Counted from the stretch's first letter, positions 39,224 to 47,503 are shown. The stretch: 64,000 bases of DNA from Pedobacter insulae (GCF_900113525.1 NZ_FOPP01000008.1:176536-240535), one strand, 5' to 3'. Made by a program: numbers and translations. Notes: generated by a model not told the origin, from the letters alone.

Positions 39224-39268
39224 CAAGACTATGTAGGCTAATAGCCGATGTAGTCTTGTTTGTTTTTT
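39224..39268 (+). terminator. Terminator-like hairpin in the greA leader
   Basis: Outer stem CAAGACT/AGTCTTG (39224-39230 and 39252-39258), inner stem GGCT/AGCC with a 3-nt loop, then TTTGTTTTTT. It lies between the putative greA promoter and the ATG at 39294, so it may attenuate greA transcription; it could also end read-through from osmC. Confidence 0.6.
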
Positions 39269-39293
39269 ATAGGATTTTATAAATAATCAAGCG

Positions 39294-39767
39294 ATGACAG
39301 ACGTAACTTATTATACCCAAGAAGGTTTAGATAAACTAAAGGAAGAAGTACATTATTTAAAAACTACGGGCCGTCAATTAATTTCGAAAGCAATTGCGGA
39401 AGCTAGAGATAAAGGTGACCTTTCTGAGAATGCAGAATATGATGCAGCTAAAGAAGCGCAGGGATTGCATGAAGCAAAGATATCAAAATTAGAAGCAACC
39501 TTATCTGGCGCACGTTTAATTGATGAATCTAAATTGGATTTAACAAAGGTTTTGGCCTTATCAATCGTTAAAATAAAAAATGTTAAAAACGGGGCTACGA
39601 TGTCTTATCAGTTGGTTGCAGAAAGTGAAGCAGATTTAAAAACAGGGAAGATCTCTGTAAAATCTCCAATTGCACAAGGTTTATTAGGTAAGTCTGTCGG
39701 CGATAAAACAGAGATACAAGTGCCGGCAGGAAAAGTCGAATTTGAAATACTTGAGATATCAAGGTAG
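39294..39767 (+). CDS. greA: Transcription elongation factor GreA
   Basis: 157 residues, normal size. The N-terminal coiled coil ends at the tip AEARDKGDLSENAEYDAAKE (about 40-60), whose acidic Asp-Glu pair enters the RNA polymerase secondary channel to stimulate transcript cleavage. The C-terminal FKBP-like domain includes SIVKIKNVKNG, SPIAQGLLGKSVGD and VPAGKVEFEIL. GreA rescues backtracked polymerase. The upstream leader carries a hairpin with a U tract. The HIT gene follows after 15 bp. Confidence 0.96.
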   Translation: MTDVTYYTQEGLDKLKEEVHYLKTTGRQLISKAIAEARDKGDLSENAEYDAAKEAQGLHEAKISKLEATLSGARLIDESKLDLTKVLALSIVKIKNVKNGATMSYQLVAESEADLKTGKISVKSPIAQGLLGKSVGDKTEIQVPAGKVEFEILEISR

Positions 39768-39782
39768 GTTGAATAAAAAAAG

Positions 39783-40172
39783 ATGAGCATTTTTTCAAAA
39801 ATTGTAAGCGGCGAGATTCCGGCACATAAAGTGGCGGAGACTGCAGATTTTCTAGCTTTTTTAGATGTAAGCCCTTTGGTAATGGGCCATGTGCTGATAA
39901 TTCCAAAAAAAGAGGTCGACTATATCTTTGATATGGAAGATGAACTTTATAGCGGATTAACCTTATTTGCCAAGAGCGTAGCCCAAGGAGTTAAAAAAGC
40001 TTTCCCATGTAAAAAAGTAGGAGTGGCTGTGATAGGATTGGAAGTGCCTCATACGCATATTCATTTAATACCAATGAATAATGTGAGTGATATGAATTTT
40101 GCTAAAGAAAAACTAAAGCCATCACAAGAAGAATTGGCTGAAGCTGCAGAGAAAATCAAAGCAGGTTTGTAA
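39783..40172 (+). CDS. HIT family nucleotide-binding protein
   Basis: 129 residues. The histidine triad is VPHTHIHLIPM (about residues 93-103), and the N-terminus MSIFSKIVSGEIPAHKV is typical of HinT-type proteins. Family members hydrolyse nucleoside phosphoramidates or dinucleotides. It lies 15 bp after greA on the same strand, probably in one transcript. Its stop is immediately followed by the stop of the convergent MazG-like gene, with no gap. Confidence 0.92.
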   Translation: MSIFSKIVSGEIPAHKVAETADFLAFLDVSPLVMGHVLIIPKKEVDYIFDMEDELYSGLTLFAKSVAQGVKKAFPCKKVGVAVIGLEVPHTHIHLIPMNNVSDMNFAKEKLKPSQEELAEAAEKIKAGL

Positions 40173-40499
40173 TTATTTTAATTTTTCATTGTTTTTGTGG
40201 CGATCAGCATCCCTTGTAGTTTTCTTAGCTAGATTTTTTATAAATGCATCATTCAGGTTGATGCCAGTTTGATTAGCGAGACAGATGAGTACGAAAAGTA
40301 CATCAGCCATTTCATCCGCTAAATTTACGGCTTCATCACTTTTCTTAAAAGATTGCTCGCCGTATTTGCGCGACATAATTCTGGCTACTTCACCAACTTC
40401 TTCCATTAGGATAGCTGTGTTGGTTAGCTCATTAAAATAACGAATGCCAGTAGTTTTAATCCACTGATCTACTTGCTCTTGTGCTTGCTCTATAGTCAT
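40173..40499 (-). CDS. MazG-like nucleotide pyrophosphohydrolase
   Basis: 108 residues, a single-domain form. Metal-binding helices: LMEEVGEVARIMSRK (ExxE) and NLADEMADVLFVLICLANQ (ExxD), with the YGEQ segment between. This all-alpha family hydrolyses noncanonical or excess nucleoside triphosphates to monophosphates. It is the third gene of rsgA-dtd-mazG on the minus strand, 3 bp after dtd. Confidence 0.88.
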   Translation of the reverse strand: MTIEQAQEQVDQWIKTTGIRYFNELTNTAILMEEVGEVARIMSRKYGEQSFKKSDEAVNLADEMADVLFVLICLANQTGINLNDAFIKNLAKKTTRDADRHKNNEKLK

Positions 40500-40502
40500 T
40501 GC

Positions 40503-40961
40503 TTAATGGTTATCTCTATCTTTTGTGTCCATGATAATGGTTACAGGGCCATCGTTTACTAAACTAATTTTCATATCGGCACCAAAAATACCACATTGAA
40601 TTTCCTTATGGAGAAGGCCGGCTAACTGTTTAATCATCTCTTCGTACATCGGAATGGCCTTGTCTGGTCTGGCCGCCCTTGTAAAGCCTGGTCTATTCCC
40701 TTTTTTGGTGGCCGCAAATAAAGTAAACTGACTAATTAAAAGGATATTACCCCCCACATCAGCAAGTGATTTGTTCATGAGGTCATTTTCATCACCAAAA
40801 ACTCTCATGTTAACGATTTTTTGCGCTAGCCATGTCAAGTCTTCCTGTGTATCAGCATCTTCAATCCCTAATAGAACCAAGAAACCATTGCTAATTTCTC
40901 CGGTAATTTGCTCGTTAACTTTACAGCTAGCTTGAGTAACTCTTTGAATAACTGCTCTCAT
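40503..40961 (-). CDS. dtd: D-aminoacyl-tRNA deacylase
   Basis: 152 residues, the normal length. MRAVIQRVTQASC at the N-terminus, LISQFTLFAATKKGNRPGF (the SQxT motif, about 78-96) and NDGPVTIIMDT near the end (the GP motif) identify DTD. It removes D-amino acids, and glycine from tRNA(Ala), acting on the ester bond in the cytoplasm. It sits 3 bp after rsgA and 3 bp before the MazG-like gene. Confidence 0.95.
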   Translation of the reverse strand: MRAVIQRVTQASCKVNEQITGEISNGFLVLLGIEDADTQEDLTWLAQKIVNMRVFGDENDLMNKSLADVGGNILLISQFTLFAATKKGNRPGFTRAARPDKAIPMYEEMIKQLAGLLHKEIQCGIFGADMKISLVNDGPVTIIMDTKDRDNH

Positions 40962-40964
40962 TTT

Positions 40965-41885
40965 TTACGCTCTAGTGTCGTTCCCATGATACATGCTTAG
41001 ATAGCTCTCATATCTGCTTACTTCAATTTCGCCATTTTCAACGGCTTTGATAACCGCACAGCCTGGTTCGTTTACATGTCGGCAGTTGTTAAATTTACAC
41101 TGATTTAAACGTTTCCGCATTTCTACAAAATAATGGCTCAGCTCTTCGGGTTTAATATCAAAGATACCCAGTTCACGAATGCCTGGTGTATCAATTAAAT
41201 AGCCCCCAAAAGGTAAGGTGTGCATTTCGGCGAAGGTGGTTGTATGTTGTCCTTTATCACTCCAATCTGATATTTCTCCTGTTTTAATTTCGAAGCCAGG
41301 TAATAAAGCATTGATTAAACTAGATTTACCAACGCCCGAATGGCCCGAAAATAAGGTAATATTGTCCTTTAATAAAGCTTTGATCTGGTCAATATTTGTG
41401 CCTTTTAACGCTGATACTTCATAACATGGATAACCAATCTTCTCATAGATGGCTTTATATTCAGCTAAGATTTCGAGGCCTTGGGCACTAAATAAATCCA
41501 GCTTATTAAATACTAAGCAGGTTGGAATGCTATAAGCCTCAGAAGTTACCAAAAAACGATCGATAAAACCCAAAGAAGTACGTGGTGAAGCTAAAGTAAC
41601 GATTAAAAATGCTTGATCTAAATTTGCTGCAATAATCTGTGCTTGTTTAGAAAGGTTTATTGATTTACGAATGATGTAATTTTTGCGATCATTTAACTTG
41701 TCAATTACCCCAGTTTCTGCATTGGGCTCTAACGCAAACTCAACGCGATCTCCAACGGCAATTGGATTGGTAGTTTGAATACCTTGGATCCTAAATTTGC
41801 CTTTGATACGACAGTCATAATTTTTGCCGTCCTCAGCATAAACCTGATACCAGCTTCCGGTTGATTTGATAACTAATCCTTGCAT
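40965..41885 (-). CDS. rsgA: Ribosome small subunit-dependent GTPase RsgA
   Basis: 306 residues. N-terminal OB fold, then a circularly permuted GTPase with G4 NKLD (about 125) before G1 [12 protein letters not shown] (about 180-191) and G3 DTPG (about 223). The C-terminal zinc finger is built from QCKFNNCRHVNEPGCAV. RsgA releases RbfA and matures the 30S subunit. It leads a three-gene minus-strand unit and is divergent from the thr operon. A near-consensus -7 site (TACCTTTA, 41892-41899) lies just upstream. Confidence 0.95.
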   Translation of the reverse strand: MQGLVIKSTGSWYQVYAEDGKNYDCRIKGKFRIQGIQTTNPIAVGDRVEFALEPNAETGVIDKLNDRKNYIIRKSINLSKQAQIIAANLDQAFLIVTLASPRTSLGFIDRFLVTSEAYSIPTCLVFNKLDLFSAQGLEILAEYKAIYEKIGYPCYEVSALKGTNIDQIKALLKDNITLFSGHSGVGKSSLINALLPGFEIKTGEISDWSDKGQHTTTFAEMHTLPFGGYLIDTPGIRELGIFDIKPEELSHYFVEMRKRLNQCKFNNCRHVNEPGCAVIKAVENGEIEVSRYESYLSMYHGNDTRA

Positions 41886-41963
41886 ATTATACTGTAAAGG
41901 TAGTAATATGATTACACAGATTAAGAAGTGATTACACGATTATTAATTATTTTGAAATAATCC

Positions 41964-41995
41964 TTGACATTGTAAAAAATATTCACCTACTTAGC
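41964..41995 (+). promoter_or_regulatory. Putative promoter of the thr leader
   Basis: A TTG at 41964-41966 (in TTGACA) lies 21 nt before TACTTAGC (41988-41995), a -7-like site with three differences from TAnnTTTG. It is the best placed candidate, about 28 nt before the leader peptide ATG, but the match is weak. Confidence 0.35.
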
Positions 41996-42022
41996 AGTGT
42001 AGAAAATACACTAAGAAAAGAA

Positions 42023-42094
42023 ATGATTTTTAACAATACAATTACAACCACAACTACATCAACAACAGGCCAGTGCCTGATGGGGAAACGCTAG
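42023..42094 (+). CDS. Threonine operon leader peptide (thrL-like)
   Basis: 23 codons from the ATG at 42023 to the TAG at 42092-42094, too short for routine gene calling. The sequence reads MIFNNTITTTTTSTTG then QCLMGKR: eight Thr codons, seven of them clustered between 42044 and 42067 with one Ser, plus two Ile. It lies 96 nt upstream of thrA and 26 nt before a strong intrinsic terminator. This composition parallels E. coli ThrL (Thr/Ile-rich), which senses charged tRNA(Thr) and tRNA(Ile) by ribosome stalling. By analogy it is a cis-acting sensor, and the peptide itself probably has no function. Homology to E. coli ThrL is not claimed. Confidence 0.85.
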   Translation: MIFNNTITTTTTSTTGQCLMGKR

Positions 42095-42154
42095 TGGTAT
42101 AATTGAAACACAACATATAAGCGCTCCCGACAAAATCGGGAGCGTTTTTTTTTT
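42082..42154 (+). promoter_or_regulatory. Threonine attenuator: antiterminator and terminator region
   Basis: The last codons of the leader peptide hold GGGA (42083-42086) and CGC (42089-42091), which can pair with TCCC (42125-42128) and GCG (42121-42123) of the terminator's 5' arm. A ribosome stalled on the Thr codons would leave this segment free and block the terminator; a ribosome at the stop codon would cover it and allow termination. The geometry fits classical attenuation. The pairing was found by eye. Confidence 0.7.
42121..42154 (+). terminator. Intrinsic terminator of the thr leader
   Basis: Arms GCGCTCCCGA (42121-42130) and TCGGGAGCG (42136-42144), loop CAAAA, then ten T residues (42145-42154). 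It stands 36 bp before the thrA ATG, so any thrA mRNA from upstream must read through it. Confidence 0.92.
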
Positions 42155-42190
42155 GGGTAATTTTTTTGAAACAACGTTAACGTACATAAA

Positions 42191-44647
42191 ATGAACATTT
42201 TAAAATTTGGCGGAACATCCGTAGGTTCCGTAGAAAGTATTAGCGCCTTAATGGACATCTTGGAAAAGGAACAGCAGCAAGCAGAAAAACCAGTAATTGT
42301 GTTGTCGGCAATGAGTGGTGTAACCAATTTGCTAACTGCAATGGCCGAAAAATCGGCATTGGGGCAAGACTATACCAAAGAACTTAAAGCTATCGAACAG
42401 CGTCATTTTGAGGTGATAAGAGCGTTGTTGCCAGCAGCGGCGCAAAATCCAGTGCTTACCAAGCTTAAACTTTATTTCAATGAATTGGAGGAGCTTTTGC
42501 AAGCGATCTATAACTTACAAGAACTTAGTTTGCAAGCGAAAGACCTCGTATTAAGCTATGGTGAACGTTGTTCAACAGTGATGATTTGCCATATTGCTAA
42601 ACAAAAATTTGCAGATGCTGTATTTGCAGATGCTGTCCAGTTTATTAAAACAGACAGCAATTTTGGTCAGGCAAAAGTAGATATGCAGTTGACCGAATTT
42701 TTAGTTAAAGACTTTTATCATACTCATGCAGGTAAAATGCTTTTCGTTACCGGCTTTATTGCCAGTAACGATGCAAATAGAGTAACCACCTTAGGAAGAG
42801 GTGGTAGCGATTATACAGCGGCTATTTTAGGCTCGGCATTAAATGCTGGCGAAATCCAGATCTGGACTGATGTAAATGGCATGATGACCGCTGATCCGAG
42901 GATGGTTAAAAAGGCATTTTCTTTACCAGAGTTAAGTTATATAGAAGCGATGGAGCTATCCTATTTTGGAGCAAAGGTAATCTACCCACCAACTATGACC
43001 CCTGCATTCTTAAAGAAAATCCCGATAGTTATTAAAAATACTTTTGATGTTAATTTTGCGGGGACTTACATTCGTCATGGAGCGAAACCCTCTGCTTTAC
43101 CAATCAAGGGAATTTCTTCAATTGATGAAATCAGCATTATTAATTTAGCCGGAAGTGGGATGGTAGGTAAGGCTGGCTTTAGTGGTCGGTTATTCTCGTT
43201 ATTATCTCGTGAGCAAATTAATGTTGTTTTAATCACTCAATCGTCTTCTGAGCATAGCATCACCTTTGCGGTTAAACCTGCCGATGCGATTAGAGGCGTT
43301 GCCTTAATTGAGAAAGAATTTGACCTTGAACTACAAGCTAAAAAATTAGATGCCCCCGAGGTAGAGAATGGTCTTGCTGTTTTAGCAATTGTTGGAGAAA
43401 ATATGAAACGCACGCCTGGTATTTCTGGTAAATTATTCCATGCATTGGGCAGAAATGGTGTAAATGTACATGCCATTGCCCAAGGCTCATCAGAATACAA
43501 TATCTCGGTAATAATTGCAAAGCCAGATTTGTCGAAAGCAATCAATGCGGTACACGATGCCTTTTACGCTGAGCTAAATAAAACACTTCATATTTTTTGC
43601 CTAGGCACAGGAAATATTGGTAAAACACTGTTCAAACAATTATTGGTTCAAATGCCATTCTTAGCTAAAAATAACGATTTGCAGGTAAAAGTAATGGGTA
43701 TGAGCAATACACGAAAAATGCTTTTATCTCCAAATGGCATAGCGCTTGAAAATTGGGAAGAGAGTTTGGATTTACAAGGCGAAAAGGCAGATTTAGCTGA
43801 ATTCGTGTCGAAAATGAAAGATATGAACCTGCCTAACTGCGTGTTTGTTGATAATACTGCTAGTCCAGAACCCGTACCATTTTATCAGGGTGTCTTCGAA
43901 TCGAGTATTTCGGTGGTTACTTGTAATAAAATTGGCAATTCGGCGAGCTTTGAACAGTACACAACTTTTAAAAATACCGCGCGTAAGTTTGGTGTCGACT
44001 TTTACTATGAAACCAATGTTGGTGCTGGTTTACCGATTATTAGAACTTTAAAAGATTTGATGATGAGTGGTGATAAAGTGGCTAAAATTGAAGCTATTTT
44101 ATCGGGTACCATCTCTTATATCTTTAATCATTTTAAGGGCGATGCAGCTTTCCATGAAGTTGTAAAAGAAGCACAAGATAAAGGTTATACCGAGCCTGAT
44201 CCACGTGATGATTTAAACGGAAAGGACTTTATGCGTAAAATGTTGATCTTGGCACGTGATGCCGGTTATCCTTTCGAAGAATCGGATGTTAGTATACAGA
44301 ATATGCTACCAGATGCTTGCTTACAGGCATCAACTGTGGAAGATTTTTACGAGCAGTTAACACTTAACGCTTCTTATTTTACCAAGCTAAAAGAAGAAGC
44401 CGAGGCAAGTAAAAAGGTTTTAAGATATATTGGGAAATTGGAAAACGGTAAAGCATCCATCACCTTACAAATGGTAGATGAAAACCACCCATTTTATATG
44501 CTTTCGGGAAGTGACAATATTATTTCCTTCACTACAGATAGATATAAGGATAGACCGTTAGTAATTAAAGGCCCCGGTGCAGGAGCAGAAGTTACTGCTG
44601 CTGGAGTTTTTGCAGATATTATCAATGTTGGAGGTGAAAAAGCATAG
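42191..44647 (+). CDS. thrA: Bifunctional aspartokinase I / homoserine dehydrogenase
   Basis: 818 residues, the size of ThrA. The N-terminal kinase starts with LKFGGTSVGS and holds GRGGSDYTAAILG (about 199-211). Two ACT-type regulatory segments follow around 310-455 (LAGSGMVGKAGFSGRLFSLL; VGENMKRTPGISGKLFHALG). The homoserine dehydrogenase part starts near 465 with FCLGTGNIGKTLFKQL and holds ETNVGAGLPIIRTLKDL (about 612). It catalyses the first and third steps from aspartate to threonine and methionine. It stands behind a Thr-rich leader and terminator and is probably feedback-inhibited by threonine. A DinB-like gene follows after 3 bp. Confidence 0.96.
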   Translation: MNILKFGGTSVGSVESISALMDILEKEQQQAEKPVIVLSAMSGVTNLLTAMAEKSALGQDYTKELKAIEQRHFEVIRALLPAAAQNPVLTKLKLYFNELEELLQAIYNLQELSLQAKDLVLSYGERCSTVMICHIAKQKFADAVFADAVQFIKTDSNFGQAKVDMQLTEFLVKDFYHTHAGKMLFVTGFIASNDANRVTTLGRGGSDYTAAILGSALNAGEIQIWTDVNGMMTADPRMVKKAFSLPELSYIEAMELSYFGAKVIYPPTMTPAFLKKIPIVIKNTFDVNFAGTYIRHGAKPSALPIKGISSIDEISIINLAGSGMVGKAGFSGRLFSLLSREQINVVLITQSSSEHSITFAVKPADAIRGVALIEKEFDLELQAKKLDAPEVENGLAVLAIVGENMKRTPGISGKLFHALGRNGVNVHAIAQGSSEYNISVIIAKPDLSKAINAVHDAFYAELNKTLHIFCLGTGNIGKTLFKQLLVQMPFLAKNNDLQVKVMGMSNTRKMLLSPNGIALENWEESLDLQGEKADLAEFVSKMKDMNLPNCVFVDNTASPEPVPFYQGVFESSISVVTCNKIGNSASFEQYTTFKNTARKFGVDFYYETNVGAGLPIIRTLKDLMMSGDKVAKIEAILSGTISYIFNHFKGDAAFHEVVKEAQDKGYTEPDPRDDLNGKDFMRKMLILARDAGYPFEESDVSIQNMLPDACLQASTVEDFYEQLTLNASYFTKLKEEAEASKKVLRYIGKLENGKASITLQMVDENHPFYMLSGSDNIISFTTDRYKDRPLVIKGPGAGAEVTAAGVFADIINVGGEKA

Positions 44648-44650
44648 GTT

Positions 44651-45121
44651 ATGAGTTTGGTTGATAGCGCAAAAGATGAAATTTTGGCTTTAGTTGATGG
44701 AGCATTATTAGATTTTAAAAATATAAAGTCCGACGATTGGAATGCTAAACCTAATCCAATTAAATGGTCTAAAAAAGAGCTTTTAGGTCATTTAATTGAT
44801 AGTGCTTCCAATAATTTAAGGCGATTAATAGTTGCCCAGTATGAACAGGGAACTAAGATTGTTTATGATCAAGATAAATGGGTTTGCTATCAAGGTTATC
44901 AGGAGATGAGTATTGACCACGTAATTACCTTGTGGGATTTATTAAATCGGCAGCTAGCATTGGTGATTAGTAGAATTCCTCAAAACAAATTAGACAATAC
45001 GTGTGATACAGGCTTAGGCAAAGCGGAAGTTCATAGCCTAGTTTATTTTATAGAGGAATATATCGTACATCTAAAATATCACTTAAAGCAGGTGAGACAA
45101 GATTTGTCATCCAGAGCGTAG
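44651..45121 (+). CDS. DinB-like four-helix metalloprotein inside the thr operon
   Basis: 156 residues. Features match the DinB/YfiT-like superfamily: a helical bundle with WSKKELLGHLIDSASNNLRR (first His near residue 43), a central WVCYQGYQ, and late helical His residues (EEYIVHLKYHLKQV). The three His would bind a metal. Some members use bacillithiol or mycothiol; most are unassigned. It lies between thrA (3-bp gap) and thrB, so it is in the threonine transcript. The last four residues and the stop come from a dispersed intergenic repeat (45105-45131), so the original C-terminus may have differed. Confidence 0.75.
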   Translation: MSLVDSAKDEILALVDGALLDFKNIKSDDWNAKPNPIKWSKKELLGHLIDSASNNLRRLIVAQYEQGTKIVYDQDKWVCYQGYQEMSIDHVITLWDLLNRQLALVISRIPQNKLDNTCDTGLGKAEVHSLVYFIEEYIVHLKYHLKQVRQDLSSRA

Positions 45122-45131
45122 CGAAGGAACT
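45105..45131. repeat. Dispersed repeat, family B (TCATCC-AGAGCGTAGCGAAGG)
   Basis: TGTCATCCAGAGCGTAGCGA and the following AGGAACT closely resemble the very widespread bacterial intergenic repeat GTCATCCTGAGC(G)NAGCGAAGGA. It supplies the end of the DinB-like frame and lies within the thr operon. A short TATCAAGTATCAAGAC motif follows at 45160-45175. Confidence 0.7.
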
Positions 45132-45221
45132 AGGGTGAAGGAGCAAGGATAAAGATTAGGTATCAAGTATCAAGACAGGGTGAATAGGAGGATTGTCTTG
45201 TTAAAAAGAAAAGAACATAAG

Positions 45222-46151
45222 ATGAAAGAAATAAAAGTTTTTGCCCCCGCTACTGTAGCCAATGTAGTTTGTGGATTTGATGTTTTAGGCTTCGCAGTAA
45301 ATGAACCTGGCGATGAAGTAGTGATGAGATTGGTTGATAAACCTGGAGTTCGCCTGTTAAAAATAATAGGAGATGAGGGTCGGCTGCCCTTAGATTCTGC
45401 TCGGAATACAGTGAGTGCAAGCGTACAACATTATCTTAAACATTTAAACCGGGAAGATGTGGGTGTGGAAATAGAACTGCATAAAAAGATGCCAATAGGT
45501 AGCGGATTAGGCTCTAGTTCTGCGAGTACCGTTGCAGGCTTATACGCCATTAATCAGCTGATGGGAAATTTACTCTCTGCCAAAGAATTAGTGCCTTTCG
45601 CAATGAAAGGCGAAGAGTTAGCTTGCGGATATGGTCATGCTGATAATGTTGCACCCGCTTTAATGGGGGGCTTTGTATTGGTGAGAAGCTATGACCCTTT
45701 AGATTTAATTGCTTTACCTACTCCATCGAATTTGTTTGCAGCAATTGTTTATCCGGAGGTAGAAGTGCCAACTAAAGACGCACGACAGATGATTAGGGCT
45801 AAAGTTTTGCTGAAGGATGCGGTTACTCAATGGGGTAATGTGGCAGGATTGGTAAGCGGTCTCTTTTTGAATGACATTGATTTAGTTGGCCGGAGCATGA
45901 AAGATGTGTTAATTGAGCCTGTACGATCGATTCTGATTCCTGGTTTTGAAGCTTTGAGAGCATTAGCCATGGAAAATGGGGCAGTGGGCTTTGGGATTTC
46001 AGGTTCTGGGCCATCTGTTTTTGCCTTGGTAAAGGATGAGGCAACCGCAAGAAAAATAACCGATGCGCAGCAAAAACACTTAGCCAATTTAAATATTAAC
46101 AGCAATGCCTATGTTTCTTCTGTTAACGCCGAGGGACCAAGAGTAATTTAA
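45222..46151 (+). CDS. thrB: Homoserine kinase
   Basis: 309 residues from the ATG at 45222 (MKEIKVFAPATVANVVCGFD); an upstream in-frame start adds 14 basic residues from spacer sequence and is rejected. GHMP-kinase motifs: the N-terminal PATVANVVCGFDVLG, the ATP loop MPIGSGLGSSSASTVAGLYA (about 89-108) and the C-terminal GFGISGSGPSVFAL (about 268-281). It phosphorylates homoserine before threonine synthase. It is 9 bp upstream of thrC. A CAAGACA/TGTCTTG hairpin (45171-45200) precedes the start. Confidence 0.96.
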   Translation: MKEIKVFAPATVANVVCGFDVLGFAVNEPGDEVVMRLVDKPGVRLLKIIGDEGRLPLDSARNTVSASVQHYLKHLNREDVGVEIELHKKMPIGSGLGSSSASTVAGLYAINQLMGNLLSAKELVPFAMKGEELACGYGHADNVAPALMGGFVLVRSYDPLDLIALPTPSNLFAAIVYPEVEVPTKDARQMIRAKVLLKDAVTQWGNVAGLVSGLFLNDIDLVGRSMKDVLIEPVRSILIPGFEALRALAMENGAVGFGISGSGPSVFALVKDEATARKITDAQQKHLANLNINSNAYVSSVNAEGPRVI

Positions 46152-46160
46152 CTTTCTAAC

Positions 46161-47480
46161 ATGAAATTATACAGCACCAACAATACAGATTTAAAGGTTT
46201 CTTTTCAAGAAGCGGTTTTTAATAGCATGCCTCAAGATAAGGGCTTGTACATGCCAGTTGAAATCCCGAAGCTTGACCAAGAGTTTATCGATCATATCGA
46301 GCAATATTCATTACCCGAAATTGCCTATCAAATTGCTTCAACCCTGTTAAAGGATGAAATACCTGCAAATGATTTAAAAGCATTGATTGAAGATGCTGTT
46401 AATTTTGAGGCTCCAGTAGTTGAATTGGATCAGCAAACATTTGTGTTAGAATTGTTCCATGGACCTTCATTGGCCTTTAAAGACTTTGGTGCTCGATTTA
46501 TGAGCAGGGTGATGGCTTATTTCCTAAAAGAGGGCGAACAATTGTTGGATGTTTTGGTTGCCACTTCGGGCGATACAGGAGGGGCAGTAGCCTTAGGTTT
46601 TTTAGGGGTGCCTAATACAAGGGTAACTATTCTTTTTCCTAAAGGTAAAGTAAGTGATATACAGCGCTTACAATTAACCACCAACGGAGGAAATATTAGG
46701 GCCATTGCAGTGGACGGTACTTTTGATGATTGTCAGGCCTTGGTGAAACAAGCCTTTTCTGATGAGGAATTGAAAAGCCGGCTTAGATTAACTTCGGCTA
46801 ATTCGATCAATATTGCCAGGTTGATTCCGCAAACTTTTTATTATTTTAATGCCTATGCTCAATTGAAGAGGAAGGGATTTGATGAGGTTGTGTTCTCAGT
46901 ACCTAGCGGTAATTTCGGAAACATAGGAGCTGGTTTATTAGCTTATAAAATGGGACTTCCTGTTAAGCAATTTATTGCCGCCACCAATGCTAACGACACT
47001 GTTCCGCGTTTTTTAGCAACAGGTACTTACGAGACCAGACCTTCGGTACAGACTTATGCAAATGCGATGGATGTGGGTGCACCGAGCAATTGGGTACGTA
47101 TTATGGATATGTTTCATAACGATCTCGCATTGATTAAGCAACTGGTAAGGGCTTATCGTTTTACAGATGAAGAAACCCTACAAGGGATGGACGAAATCTA
47201 TCAACAATTTAATTATTTGGCTTGTCCGCATACCGCGATTGCCTATTTGGCACTGAAGGCTTTTGCCAAAGCTAAGCCTGTAGCAAATGATATTGCCCAA
47301 GTTTTCCTATCAACCGCTCATACCTGTAAATTTCCCGAAGTGTTTGCCGGAGATTTAAAACAGAAGATTACTTTACCCGCGCAAGTGCAGTCTCTTCGAG
47401 AAAAGAAAGAGGAATATGTTGAGTTGGGAAAAGATTTTGAAGGATTTCAGGAATGGATGTTAAATAAGGTCGAGTTATAA
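46161..47480 (+). CDS. thrC: Threonine synthase
   Basis: 439 residues, the long ThrC class. The pyridoxal phosphate lysine is in HGPSLAFKDFGARFM (about residue 109), with the phosphate-binding loop VATSGDTGGAVALGFL (about 133-148) and SVPSGNFGNIGAGLLAYKMG (about 248-267). It converts O-phosphohomoserine to threonine, the last step of the operon. A 9-bp hairpin spans its stop codon. It converges on the small secreted-protein gene at 47504. Confidence 0.96.
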   Translation: MKLYSTNNTDLKVSFQEAVFNSMPQDKGLYMPVEIPKLDQEFIDHIEQYSLPEIAYQIASTLLKDEIPANDLKALIEDAVNFEAPVVELDQQTFVLELFHGPSLAFKDFGARFMSRVMAYFLKEGEQLLDVLVATSGDTGGAVALGFLGVPNTRVTILFPKGKVSDIQRLQLTTNGGNIRAIAVDGTFDDCQALVKQAFSDEELKSRLRLTSANSINIARLIPQTFYYFNAYAQLKRKGFDEVVFSVPSGNFGNIGAGLLAYKMGLPVKQFIAATNANDTVPRFLATGTYETRPSVQTYANAMDVGAPSNWVRIMDMFHNDLALIKQLVRAYRFTDEETLQGMDEIYQQFNYLACPHTAIAYLALKAFAKAKPVANDIAQVFLSTAHTCKFPEVFAGDLKQKITLPAQVQSLREKKEEYVELGKDFEGFQEWMLNKVEL

Positions 47481-47495
47481 AAATCCCGACCTTAT
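47464..47495. terminator. Hairpin spanning the thrC stop codon
   Basis: Perfect 9-bp arms ATAAGGTCG (47464-47472) and CGACCTTAT (47487-47495) with the thrC stop in the 14-nt loop. No strong T tract follows on the plus strand; a mild TTATTTAA lies beyond the stem on the minus strand. It is likely the transcript end between two convergent genes. Confidence 0.5.
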
Positions 47496-47503
47496 CATAA
47501 GCT

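Noticed and set aside
41964..41993. Sigma-70-like TTGACA -35 before the thr leader
   Set aside because: A proteobacterial-type -35 is not expected to be the main signal here, and the -10/-7 match is poor; kept only as a weak promoter candidate.
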